Source of the DNA: Pseudarthrobacter sp. fls2-241-R2A-127
GTDB lineage: Bacteria > Actinomycetota > Actinomycetes > Actinomycetales > Micrococcaceae
DNA length: 64,000 bases
Assembly (NCBI RefSeq): GCF_030209355.1
Contig: NZ_JARVSF010000014.1
Span: 1-64,000, forward strand
Reading direction: 5' to 3'
Shown here: positions 16,883 to 24,988 of the stretch, one piece after another
Position numbering within the stretch: position 1 is the first letter of the stretch
Layout of the letters: each line of letters begins with the position of its first letter
Program-made: the position numbers and the translations under genes
Notes under the pieces: generated by a model
What the model was told of the DNA's origin: nothing
Database searches by the model: none
Seen by the model: the letters and a program-made list of their open reading frames with translations, nothing else

Positions 16883-18340
16883 CTACGTCCGGTACGTCAG
16901 TTCCGGTGAGGACAGTCCAAATTCTCGTTTAAGGGCGGACTGGGCGGCGTACCACCCGCACAGGCCATGGACCGAGGGTCCCGGTGGCGTTGAGGATGAA
17001 CACAGGTAGACACCTTTTGCCGGTGTCCGCCAAGGGTCGGATGAGATAACCGGCCGTTTGAGCAGTTGGCGGGCCGACAGTGCACCTGCGGAGAAGTCGC
17101 CTCCAACGTAGTTCGGGTTGTACTCGCTGTATTGGTGGGCTGTGATCGAGTGCGTAGCGAGGATGACGTCCCGGAAGCCCGGCGCGAATTGTTCGACCCG
17201 TCGGATGATCGTTTCTGTCGAGTCCACGCTTGACCCCGCAGGGACGTGGGTGTAGGTCCACAGGATGTGGTTTCCGGAGGGGGCACGGCCGCTGTCCAGG
17301 GTCGATGGTTGGCAGGCAAGGACAAAGGGCCGTCGGGGATACCCTCCGGACGCTACCTCAGCCTCCGCCCGCGACATCTCTGCCCTGCTTCCGCCCAAGT
17401 GGACGGTGGGGGCTGCGCCAAGGGAAGGATTGGCCCACGGTACGGGCCCTGAGAGAGCGAAATCGACCTTGCTGACCGCGTTCCCATACCGGAAGGAGGC
17501 AAGTTTGCGCAGGTAGCTTGTGGGGAGTTCGGCTCCGGCGACTTGGGCAAGCCCCGCTGCAGAGAGGTCCAAAAGGATGGCCGCTGGCCGCGAAACGTCG
17601 CGGACATCAGCCAAGTCGGTGATCGGAGAGCCGAGGACTATCTCACCGCCATGGTTCAGCAGGTCCTCCGCCATGGCATTGGCGATCGATTGGGATCCGC
17701 CGACGGGGACCGGCCAGCCGCCGGCATGGGCCAGCGCGCCCAACAACATCGCCGTGCCGCTGGTCGCCAGCCCGGGCAGTGACCCGATGCAGTGGGCGCT
17801 GACACCAGTGACCATGGCGGGCGCGATGTCTCCTTTGAACCGTGCGTTCCACCAGGGCCCGCCCTGTTCAAGGGTCCTGGCCGCGTAGAGGAGCGATCCG
17901 AGGCGGTCCCGGGGGATACGCAGCAGTTGGTGCATGGTGAGATCAGTAATCCCGTCGACCCGTTCAACGAGGGGTTGGAACAGCCGGAGGTACCGTTCCC
18001 CGTCAGGGCCCAGGTCCTCAGCGGTTCGGGCGAGGCTGCGGTATGCGATCCCGGCTGTGGCTACGTCCACTGCATGGGCGTAGGAGATTTCCGGCACGCG
18101 CAGCTCAATGCGCTTTTCAAGTTCAAAGGCCCGGAAAAAAGGGCTGGCAAGGGCCATGGGGTGGACAGCTGAACAAACGTCATGGCGGAACCCGGGCAAC
18201 GTCAGCTCTGTCGTCCGGGCTCCACCCCCGACCGTCTGTGCTCCCTCAATCACCCTTACCTTTAGCCCGGCCCGCGCCAAGGTTACGGCAGCAGCGAGCC
18301 CGTTGGGTCCGGCCCCCACCACTACGGCGTCAGCCTTCAC
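16883..18340 (-). CDS. Phytoene-dehydrogenase-like FAD-dependent oxidoreductase
   Basis: The 485-residue protein starts at a GTG (18340) immediately before VVVGAGPNGLAAAVTLA, an N-terminal dinucleotide fold, and continues with GGGARTTELTLPGFRHD, typical of the CrtI/PYROXD2 group. The C-terminal LCGWYAAQSAL segment is the usual end of the FAD domain. It overlaps the upstream GH15 stop by 11 bp, so it is co-translated in that operon. No carotenoid genes are nearby, so the physiological substrate is open. Confidence 0.85.
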   Translation of the reverse strand: MKADAVVVGAGPNGLAAAVTLARAGLKVRVIEGAQTVGGGARTTELTLPGFRHDVCSAVHPMALASPFFRAFELEKRIELRVPEISYAHAVDVATAGIAYRSLARTAEDLGPDGERYLRLFQPLVERVDGITDLTMHQLLRIPRDRLGSLLYAARTLEQGGPWWNARFKGDIAPAMVTGVSAHCIGSLPGLATSGTAMLLGALAHAGGWPVPVGGSQSIANAMAEDLLNHGGEIVLGSPITDLADVRDVSRPAAILLDLSAAGLAQVAGAELPTSYLRKLASFRYGNAVSKVDFALSGPVPWANPSLGAAPTVHLGGSRAEMSRAEAEVASGGYPRRPFVLACQPSTLDSGRAPSGNHILWTYTHVPAGSSVDSTETIIRRVEQFAPGFRDVILATHSITAHQYSEYNPNYVGGDFSAGALSARQLLKRPVISSDPWRTPAKGVYLCSSSTPPGPSVHGLCGWYAAQSALKREFGLSSPELTYRT

Positions 18341-20189
18341 GTTGCCCTTCCACTGAGGGAGTCTTCGTGCCCGTAGGGCCGGCCGTGGTCGCCGTTGTGG
18401 GGCTCCGCAGCGGCGTGTCGCTCTGCCTGGCACTCCCCTGGTGCAGTTGCAGGGCGCAGTGGATGAGGGGGAAGTGGCTGAATGCCTGTGGGGTGTTGCC
18501 CAGTTGGCGCTGGTTCCTGGGGTCCCATTCTTCGCTGAGCAGGCCGACGTCGTTGCGGAGGCTAAGGAGGCGCTCGAAAAGTTCCTCGGCCTCGCGGCGC
18601 CGGTTGATCCCCAGTAGGGCGTCGACAAGCCAGAAGGAGCAGGCGAGGAAGACGCCTTCGGTTCCCGGCAGGCCGTCGTTGCTGGCTTGTGGGTGGTAGC
18701 GGAGGACGAAGCCGTCATCGGTGAGGTGCTGCTGGATGGCGTCCACGGTACCGATGACGCGGGGATGGTCGTGGGGCAGGAACCCGACGCGCGGGATTAG
18801 CAGGAGGCTCGCGTCCAGTTCCTTGGTTCCGTAGGACTGGACGAAGGTGTTGCGGTCGGTGTCGAAGCCGTGGGTCATGACGTCAGCGTGGATGGTATCC
18901 CGCAAGGCGGCCCAGCGGTCTTCGGGGCCGGGAAGCCCGGATTGCCGGATGCCTTTGACCATGCGGTCTGCGGCGACCCAGGCCATGACTTTTGAGTGGG
19001 TGTTCTGGCGCCGGGGGCCGCGCATCTCCCAGAGCCCGTTGTCTGGTTTGTCCCATGCCCCTTCGAGGTATTCCATGAGTGCTACCTGGATGTCCCAGGA
19101 ATCATCAACCGTATCCGGAAAGGCCGCACGGGTCAGGGAGAGACCATCCAGAACCTCGCCCCATACATCCAGCTGCAGCTGGGGAGCGGCAGCGTTTCCT
19201 ATCCGGACAGGTTTGGAGTTTTCGAATCCTGACAGCCAGGGCAGTTCCGTCTCGGGGAGGCGGCGGGTGCCGTCGATTCCGTACATGATTTGCAGGTCGG
19301 CGGGGTCGCCGGCGACGGCGCGGAGCAGCCATTCCCGCCAGGCGGCAGCTTCGTCGGTGTAGCCCCCGGCGAGCAGTGACTGCAACGTCAGGGTCGCATC
19401 GCGAAGCCAGCAGAACCTGTAGTCCCAGTTCCTGGATCCACCCGGGTCCTCCGGCAGGGAAGTGGTGGGAGCTGCGACGATGCCACCCGTTGGAGCGTAA
19501 ATGAGCCCTTTGAGGGTGATCAAGGAACGTTCTACAGCGTCCTTGTACTTTCCCTCCATCTTGCTCCGGCTGATCCAGTCCTGCCAGAAGTCCTCCGTTA
19601 CCCTGAGCGCACTGCCGGGGTCTGTTTGGCGCGGGGCTGGTTTGCTGCTGGGGACCCAGGACAGCACGAAGGGCACCTTTTCGCCGGCCCGCACCGTGAA
19701 TTCACTGATCGTGCGCATGTCCCGTCCTTCGAGTGGGGCCTCGGTGGTCAGGTAAGCGGCGTCCGGGCCCGCGACAGCGCTGAGGCCGCGGTCTTTGCGC
19801 CGCACCCACGGCACGATGTGGCCGTAATCGAAGCGCAGGCAGAGTTCCCCGTACATCTGTACGGCGCCGCTGAGCCCTTCGACGATCCGAACCAGGTCGG
19901 CGGCGTCGTCGCGGACCGGCATGAAATCGGTAACCCGGACGCTTCCATCGGGAGTCTCCCATTCGGTTTCGAGGATGAGTGTGCCGGGGCGGTACCGGCG
20001 GCGGGTGCACTTTTCTTCCCCGGCAGGTGCCAGGAGCCAGCGCCCAGCGGCAGGGGTATCCAGCAAGGCAGCGAAGCAGGCGGGGGAGTCGAAGTTGGGC
20101 AGGCACATCCAGTCGATTGACCCGCTGGTGCTGATCAACGCGGCCGTGTGCAGGTCACCGACAATCGCGTAATCACTGATTTCAGGCAT
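18330..20189 (-). CDS. Glycoside hydrolase family 15 protein (second copy)
   Basis: The 619-residue protein begins ISDYAIVGDLHTAALIS and SIDWMCLPNFDSPACFAALL, the standard bacterial GH15 N-terminus, and has NWDYRFCWLRDATLTL in the barrel and LSEEWDPRNQRQLGNTPQAF near residue 555. These are characteristic of actinobacterial trehalases/glucoamylases. It is closer to that standard than the 4868 gene, so the two are diverged rather than a recent duplication. The ATG at 20189 follows GGAAGGA. It overlaps both neighbours (20182 gene by 8 bp, FAD enzyme by 11 bp), so the four genes from the ZIP transporter to the FAD enzyme form one operon. Confidence 0.9.
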   Translation of the reverse strand: MPEISDYAIVGDLHTAALISTSGSIDWMCLPNFDSPACFAALLDTPAAGRWLLAPAGEEKCTRRRYRPGTLILETEWETPDGSVRVTDFMPVRDDAADLVRIVEGLSGAVQMYGELCLRFDYGHIVPWVRRKDRGLSAVAGPDAAYLTTEAPLEGRDMRTISEFTVRAGEKVPFVLSWVPSSKPAPRQTDPGSALRVTEDFWQDWISRSKMEGKYKDAVERSLITLKGLIYAPTGGIVAAPTTSLPEDPGGSRNWDYRFCWLRDATLTLQSLLAGGYTDEAAAWREWLLRAVAGDPADLQIMYGIDGTRRLPETELPWLSGFENSKPVRIGNAAAPQLQLDVWGEVLDGLSLTRAAFPDTVDDSWDIQVALMEYLEGAWDKPDNGLWEMRGPRRQNTHSKVMAWVAADRMVKGIRQSGLPGPEDRWAALRDTIHADVMTHGFDTDRNTFVQSYGTKELDASLLLIPRVGFLPHDHPRVIGTVDAIQQHLTDDGFVLRYHPQASNDGLPGTEGVFLACSFWLVDALLGINRRREAEELFERLLSLRNDVGLLSEEWDPRNQRQLGNTPQAFSHFPLIHCALQLHQGSARQSDTPLRSPTTATTAGPTGTKTPSVEGQREG

Positions 20190-20832
20190 TGTTATCCTTC
20201 CAGCCCGCACCCTCGAGTGCTTGGAGCGGCAGCGCTGGGGCGTGTTTGGGCTCCCGAACAGCCCGGATGGCCAGAAGCACCGCCATTACCGCCCCGACAG
20301 CCGCCAGGACCATACGGGTCCCTCTTGCTGACCGGGAGATGGTAATCGGGTGGACGTGCCCGGACCTGCGGTGGTGGGTGATCTCGTTGGCCGGTACATC
20401 CCAGGAGGTTGGGGAGGGGAAGGTCCCCGCCGGTAGCTTCTCCTGCCGCAGCCGGCGTCGGATTGCAAGCCTGCGACGCACATCTGTGCTTGGGGCGGGC
20501 AGGGTATTGTCGGCCGCCACAGCCGCGGGGAGGTCGATAATGTAGGGCTCACCGTAGAACGCCGAGGAAGCCACGGACTCAAGCCAGGTGCCCGGCGGTG
20601 TCTGAACGCCGTGGGCTGCGAAGGCGGACCGCAGCCTTTCCAGGATCTCTTGCAGGCTTTTGCCCTGGGCGTCCCTGGTGACGTCGAAGATGGCCAGCTG
20701 GAGTTGCAGTTTGGCATCCGCGGCTGGGTCTGTGGCGCTGGGGTCCTGGCCAGTGGGGTCAGGATTCAGCGGCTCAGGGATGGCGCGGGCGGCCTTGTCT
20801 GGATTGGAGCTCATGGGTTTTCTTTCAGTCAT
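20182..20832 (-). CDS. Membrane-anchored protein of unknown function
   Basis: The 216-residue protein has a disordered Pro/Asp-rich N-terminus (1-40), a folded soluble region of about 45-110 (LQLAIFDVTRDAQGKSLQEI; GTWLESVASSAFYGEPY), an Arg-rich linker and one transmembrane helix near 172-190. It starts 3 bp after the ZIP stop and overlaps the GH15 start. A second ATG six codons in is an alternative start. The helical central segment resembles no domain I can name. Confidence 0.6.
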   Translation of the reverse strand: MTERKPMSSNPDKAARAIPEPLNPDPTGQDPSATDPAADAKLQLQLAIFDVTRDAQGKSLQEILERLRSAFAAHGVQTPPGTWLESVASSAFYGEPYIIDLPAAVAADNTLPAPSTDVRRRLAIRRRLRQEKLPAGTFPSPTSWDVPANEITHHRRSGHVHPITISRSARGTRMVLAAVGAVMAVLLAIRAVREPKHAPALPLQALEGAGWKDNNA

Positions 20833-20835
20833 GGT

Positions 20836-21591
20836 TCAGCCGCCGACCTGGTCAACGGTGAATGCGGCCAGGAATCCGACGGCGGCGATGAGGCCGGTGA
20901 GCAGGTGGTGTTCTTCGAAGGCTTCCGGGATCATCGTGTCGGCGAGCATGGCAAGGATCGCTCCGGCGGCCACGGCCGTGATGAAGGCGACAACTTCCGC
21001 GGGTGCGTCCTGCAGGACCAGGAAGCCAACCAAGGCTGCCAGGCCCGAAATGACAGCAATTCCCACCCACACCCCAAACACATATTTGGCACTCCGGCCG
21101 GCCTTTTTCATGCCCGCAGTGCTGGAGAGGCCCTCGGGGACGTTGGAGATGAACACGGCCGCCAGCATGGCCGGGCTGACTGCACCGGCGGTCACCAAAC
21201 CCACGCCCAGGACGACCGACTCCGGGATACCGTCCAGGAGGGCCCCGATCGCGATGGCGGTCCCGCTGCCCGGCTTTTGCTGCTCCGAGGGTTGTTTCCC
21301 GCCTGACCGCTTCCGGTGCTTGGCCCCTTTGCTGGCCAGCAGGGCGTTGGCGGCCACGTAGACCACAGCGCCGGTGGCGAAGCCTCCGACCGTCGGCCAC
21401 AGCCCACCGCCGTTCACTGCCTCCTGAACCAGCCCAAACGCGAGGGCCGATATCAGTACGCCGGCGCCAAAGGACATCACCGATGACACGACCTTGGACG
21501 GGATTTTCCACTTCCACGCCAAGCCGCACCCCACGACTAGTGCGCCGCCGGCGATGGTGCCCCACATCCATGCCAGCAACCATGCGGGCAT
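20836..21591 (-). CDS. ZIP family metal transporter
   Basis: The 251-residue protein has about eight helices and the ZIP signatures GALLDGIPESVVLG and FISNVPEGLSSTAG, in which DGIPE and NVPEG form the metal pathway. ZIP proteins usually import zinc, iron or manganese. The conserved histidines of the ZupT type are replaced here, so specificity may differ. The ATG at 21591 after a GGGGG site is preferred to a TTG eight codons upstream. It is the first gene of a four-gene operon with GH15. Confidence 0.85.
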   Translation of the reverse strand: MPAWLLAWMWGTIAGGALVVGCGLAWKWKIPSKVVSSVMSFGAGVLISALAFGLVQEAVNGGGLWPTVGGFATGAVVYVAANALLASKGAKHRKRSGGKQPSEQQKPGSGTAIAIGALLDGIPESVVLGVGLVTAGAVSPAMLAAVFISNVPEGLSSTAGMKKAGRSAKYVFGVWVGIAVISGLAALVGFLVLQDAPAEVVAFITAVAAGAILAMLADTMIPEAFEEHHLLTGLIAAVGFLAAFTVDQVGG

Positions 21592-21667
21592 TACACTACC
21601 CCCGCCAGGAGGCAAGGTGTCGGTTCGGTAAGCAGGTTTTTCACAGGATGAGTCCTTTCCATTGATG

Positions 21668-21946
21668 TCAGCATGTGGCGAGCCCGATATTTGTCGACCT
21701 CCAAAGGAAGCACTGTTCTTGGCCGTGCGGAGGCAGGGCTTCCGCCACCGCCGCGCACTGCTCCGATAGGGCCGGGGGCCACCAGTGGCCGCACCCCCTT
21801 ATTGCTTTGTGATGCCCAAGGAAAATCTCCACGGCGGTCAGTGCCGAAAGGGACCGCTCAAACTCGCCGGTTTGAATCTTCCTGATGAGCGGGTCGATCC
21901 CATCGACGGTTTCCGCCAAGGCTCCTTTTGCCTGGTGTGTTCCCAC
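21668..21946 (-). pseudogene. Decayed copy of the four-helix membrane gene at 8229
   Basis: From a GTG at 21946 with a GGAGAAA ribosome site the frame reads IDPLIRKIQTGEFERSLSALTA, matching IDRMIRNVETGRFERSLSGLTA of the 8229 product. About seven residues are then missing (AGALVTA region), EIFLGHHKA matches EIYFEHDKA, and a frameshift follows. The neighbouring frame continues the homology as APGPIGAV and TVLPLE (for ALGPVGAA and TALPLA). The hydrophobic helices are destroyed. The copy retains its start and ribosome site next to the marR promoter. Confidence 0.75.
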
Positions 21947-22002
21947 AATTTCTCCTTATCCGGCGGGGATGTCCCGTACTGCTGCTCTGGAATCTTCAAA
22001 CT

Positions 22003-22016
22003 TTGCGGGAAAGCAA
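22003..22016. promoter_or_regulatory. Putative operator TTGCG-N4-AGCAA (marR)
   Basis: TTGCGGGAAAGCAA has one arm mismatch and lies 22 bp before the marR ATG, immediately followed by CTAT and the ribosome site. This position is expected for autorepression. Confidence 0.6.
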
Positions 22017-22038
22017 CTATCGGAGGAAACTGGTACTC

Positions 22039-22539
22039 ATGGATACAGCTGGTGGATCTGAATTAGTCCCGGAACCTTCGAGCCGGGAAGTTGAAGCGGT
22101 AATGCGTGCCGCGGATACCCTTTTGCGCGTCGTGTCCCGCTCCGTTGCCGAGGTGGAGGACGTGGTGAACACTCCGCAACTGCGGGTCCTGGTCCTCATC
22201 CACACCCGGGGACCGCAAAATTTGGGCGGCGTGGCCGCGGAACTGGGTGTGCATGCCTCCAACGCCACGCGCATCTGCGACCGGCTGGTCGCTGCTGACC
22301 TGCTCGAGCGGCGGGAAGACCCGGCAGACCGGCGATACATCCGGCTCGAACTGACCACAAAAGGGAAAGCTCTGGTGAACTCCGTGCTCGAGCACCGGCG
22401 GCAAGCCATCGCGGAGGTCATTCTGAGGATGCCATTGGGTCGACGCCCGGCCCTGGCTGCGGCCCTGGAGGCTTTTGCGGCCGCCGCCGGTGTCCAAGGC
22501 ACCACTGACGGCCGCTTTACCCTGGGAGCCAACACGTGA
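22039..22539 (+). CDS. MarR-family transcriptional regulator
   Basis: The 166-residue protein has the winged-helix core of MarR: QLRVLVLIHTRGPQNLGGVAAELGVHASNATRICDRLVAADLLERREDPADRRYIRLELT at about 48-107 (recognition helix ASNATRICDRLV, wing DPADRRY). Dimerising helices flank it. The ATG follows TCGGAGGAAA. The operator-like site 22 bp upstream and similar sites before at least eight other genes of the island make it the leading candidate for their regulator. MarR proteins typically bind short inverted repeats as dimers and sense small aromatic or oxidant ligands; the ligand here is unknown. Confidence 0.9.
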   Translation: MDTAGGSELVPEPSSREVEAVMRAADTLLRVVSRSVAEVEDVVNTPQLRVLVLIHTRGPQNLGGVAAELGVHASNATRICDRLVAADLLERREDPADRRYIRLELTTKGKALVNSVLEHRRQAIAEVILRMPLGRRPALAAALEAFAAAAGVQGTTDGRFTLGANT

Positions 22540-22589
22540 AGTGACGAAGTCCTGGTGCCGCAAGCCATGTCTTCATTCAACCTCAATGT

Positions 22590-22603
22590 TTGCGTTTACG
22601 CAA
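22590..22603. promoter_or_regulatory. Orphan operator TTGCG-N4-CGCAA, perfect arms
   Basis: TTGCGTTTACGCAA is identical to the site at 33574. It lies 50 bp after marR and in front of no gene on either strand: the next gene on the right is convergent. Confidence 0.55.
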
Positions 22604-22660
22604 TAGTTGGCACTCTGCTGGCGCCAATTCTCTCTACGCTGCGCGGACACAGCAGTCCGG

Positions 22661-23626
22661 TCAGAGCGGCGTGATCCCCCACTCGCCGCTGTGGGATTGC
22701 CCGGGTTCAAGGGTTATCAAGCCCTCGCCGGAGTTAAAGGCGTCCGGGGCACACGTCATTGGTTCAACCCCCAGCCCGCTCCGCTGCCGGTCCGGCTGGG
22801 GGAGTGTGTCACCGGTGAAGATTTCCAGGTACGGATAGGACCCGTCCACCCACAGCTCAACCCCTCCGGAATCATCCGGGCGCAGGAGTTTCACCCGGGC
22901 CCGCCCGTCAGCGTCACGGACCAGGTCAGTGTAGGCGACGTCGATGTGCCGCCCGCCAAGTTGTTGGAGTTCCCGCAGGTCGTACCCGGTGCCCTCAACC
23001 CCCTTATGTCCGGTGGGTATGCCACGCTCGTCCACGGGCAGGAAGGTGCGCCCTGGCACCTGGACCAACGCGGCATTGATGGCCCCGGGAGTGTTGACTC
23101 CGGTGCTGAGGTAAGGATGCGCCCCCGTCCCGTAGGGGCACCGTGACGCACTTCGGTTCATCGCCGTGGTCCGCACGGTCAGCCCTCCCGGGCCCAGATG
23201 GTAGTCAAGGCGGCAGTCGAGCACCCACGGCCAGCCCTGGCAAGAGTGGAGCGTGTAGGTGAAGGAAATGGAGTCCTCAGTGTGTTCCACAGCCGGGGTC
23301 CCCCAGTTCCGCCACCGCGTGAGCCCGTGGATGGCCCCGCCCTTGTCCGGCTCGCTCAGGTCAAGCTGCAGCCGCTGGCCTTCCCACTCGTAGCTGCCGC
23401 CCTGGATGCGGTTGGGCCATGGAATCAGGGATTGGCCCCGGGCGCCCGTGCACATCTCCTCGGGCCCATAACCGTCCAGCAGGGGCCGGCCGTCCAGCAG
23501 GTAATCCCGCAAGGCGCCCCCGACTTCGGTCACCACGGCTGTTTGTCGTTCAAAAGAGATTTCATACTGACGTCCCGAGGGGAGGCAATGGCCGGTCCCG
23601 CCGTCCCACGGGGTCCTGTCACTCAT
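22661..23626 (-). CDS. Aldose 1-epimerase family protein
   Basis: The 321-residue protein has the aldose epimerase fold motifs: GQSLIPWPNRIQGGSYEW near 60, the catalytic His in AIHGLTRWRNW, a second His in GAHPYLSTG and a C-terminal LEPGQSHSGEWGI. It interconverts alpha and beta anomers. It overlaps the stop of the glucose dehydrogenase by 8 bp, which suits its role: it would supply the beta anomer to the dehydrogenase. The ATG at 23626 was chosen for this overlap, since earlier in-frame codons lie inside the dehydrogenase gene. Confidence 0.88.
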   Translation of the reverse strand: MSDRTPWDGGTGHCLPSGRQYEISFERQTAVVTEVGGALRDYLLDGRPLLDGYGPEEMCTGARGQSLIPWPNRIQGGSYEWEGQRLQLDLSEPDKGGAIHGLTRWRNWGTPAVEHTEDSISFTYTLHSCQGWPWVLDCRLDYHLGPGGLTVRTTAMNRSASRCPYGTGAHPYLSTGVNTPGAINAALVQVPGRTFLPVDERGIPTGHKGVEGTGYDLRELQQLGGRHIDVAYTDLVRDADGRARVKLLRPDDSGGVELWVDGSYPYLEIFTGDTLPQPDRQRSGLGVEPMTCAPDAFNSGEGLITLEPGQSHSGEWGITPL

Positions 23627-24692
23627 GGCTGGGGTTTCCGTCCGTGCCACGGGTGACATCGAGGACGACTTTGACATCGTCGGTCTGGCGTTTGAAGGCC
23701 TCAGCAAAGTTAGCCAGCGGGAGCCGGCGGTTGATGAGGCGGCGCAGCCAGTCACGGTCCGCCTTGGCCAGCGCCTGTGCGCCGGCGTCGTAGTGGCGGC
23801 GGTTGGCGTTGACGCTGCCAAAAACCACACCGTTCATGAGCACCTCCTCGCGGTTCAGTGCGCCCACGTCCACCTTTGTCTGTTTTCCGGTTCCGGAAAC
23901 CCCGGTCAGGCAGGTGACGGCGTCCTGGGCCCGGCACTTGAGCGCGTCCAGGACCACGGGGGTGACACCGGTGCATTCGACCAGGATATTGGGCTTGATG
24001 CCTGACTCCGGCAGGGGCTCACTGTGGTAAGTCGCGCCCAGGTCATGGACAAGGTCCGGCTTGGGCCCGTCCGTGACGATGTCGAAGACGTGCACGTCCA
24101 GGCCTTGCTGTACTCCCAGCAGCGCCGCAAGCAGGCCAACGGGGCCCGCGCCGGTCACGACGGCGGTGTGGGGGTCGAAAAATGCCCGCTGCCCGATCCG
24201 GTTGATCTGCTCCCAGGCTTTGGCCACGATGGTGGTGGGCTCCAGCAGGACACCCACATCCTCCAGACCGGGGTCCACTTTCACCATCGCCTCACCGTCT
24301 GCCCGCCAGCGTTCCCTGGCGAAGCCGTCGAGGCCTTTGATGCCATGTTCGGTGTAGTTCCCGTTGAGGCACATGTCCCATTCCCCGGCGGCGCAGGCTT
24401 TGCATGGCTCAGGGTCGGGCCTGCGGACGATGCCCACCACCAGGTCACCCTTGGCCAAGCCGGAAGCCGGCGCCGCGTCCAACACCCGGCCCAGGTTCTC
24501 GTGCCCCAGCACCAGGTAATCCTGGCCCGGCGGTGCTTCCCCGTACTCGGCGCCGATGATTTCGCTGTCGGTCCCACACAGGCCCACGGCCAGGGCCTCC
24601 ACCAGCACCTCGCCCTCCCCGGTGGCCGGCTCCGGAACATCGCGCAGTTTAAGTGAATCTTTTTCCCCGGGAGTAACTGTCAACGCACGCAT
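23619..24692 (-). CDS. Zinc-dependent glucose 1-dehydrogenase (MDR superfamily)
   Basis: The 357-residue medium-chain dehydrogenase has catalytic zinc ligands Cys39 and His64/Glu65 (GHENLG), a structural-zinc lobe with Cys96, Cys99 and Cys107, and the dinucleotide site GAGPVGLLAAL near 180. The EPTTIVAKAWEQI segment and overall length match archaeal/actinobacterial glucose dehydrogenases, which oxidise beta-D-glucose to gluconolactone with NAD(P). With the epimerase it forms a two-gene operon. An operator-like site at 24745 lies 53 bp upstream, and the start follows GAGGAGAAG. Confidence 0.85.
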   Translation of the reverse strand: MRALTVTPGEKDSLKLRDVPEPATGEGEVLVEALAVGLCGTDSEIIGAEYGEAPPGQDYLVLGHENLGRVLDAAPASGLAKGDLVVGIVRRPDPEPCKACAAGEWDMCLNGNYTEHGIKGLDGFARERWRADGEAMVKVDPGLEDVGVLLEPTTIVAKAWEQINRIGQRAFFDPHTAVVTGAGPVGLLAALLGVQQGLDVHVFDIVTDGPKPDLVHDLGATYHSEPLPESGIKPNILVECTGVTPVVLDALKCRAQDAVTCLTGVSGTGKQTKVDVGALNREEVLMNGVVFGSVNANRRHYDAGAQALAKADRDWLRRLINRRLPLANFAEAFKRQTDDVKVVLDVTRGTDGNPSHE

Positions 24693-24744
24693 TACTTCTT
24701 CTCCTCAAATCAAAAACGGTTCATTGCTAAGCTTCCCGCACTAG

Positions 24745-24758
24745 TTGCGCTTGTGCAA
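24745..24758. promoter_or_regulatory. Putative operator TTGCG-N4-TGCAA (glucose dehydrogenase operon)
   Basis: TTGCGCTTGTGCAA has one arm mismatch. On the minus strand it continues CTAGTGCGGG, very like the TTAGTGCGG that follows the site at 33574. It could also affect the divergent YihY gene. Confidence 0.5.
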
Positions 24759-24988
24759 CAGTATGGGATATGAAGGGGCCAGCTGATTCCCGGGATGGGG
24801 CATTGGACAGTCAAGCCGCTGGCCTAGGTGACGGACCAATTTGCTGCAGCAGGCTCACTTTCCGCCACGTACAGCCCTTATGCCGGCTCATCCCCGTTGC
24901 GGCTTCCCGGCCGGGCCCGAGCCTGGCGGATAAGAATATGAAGAAGTCCCGCCGTAGGTGGGATTCTGCTCAACAAGGAGATACGGGC

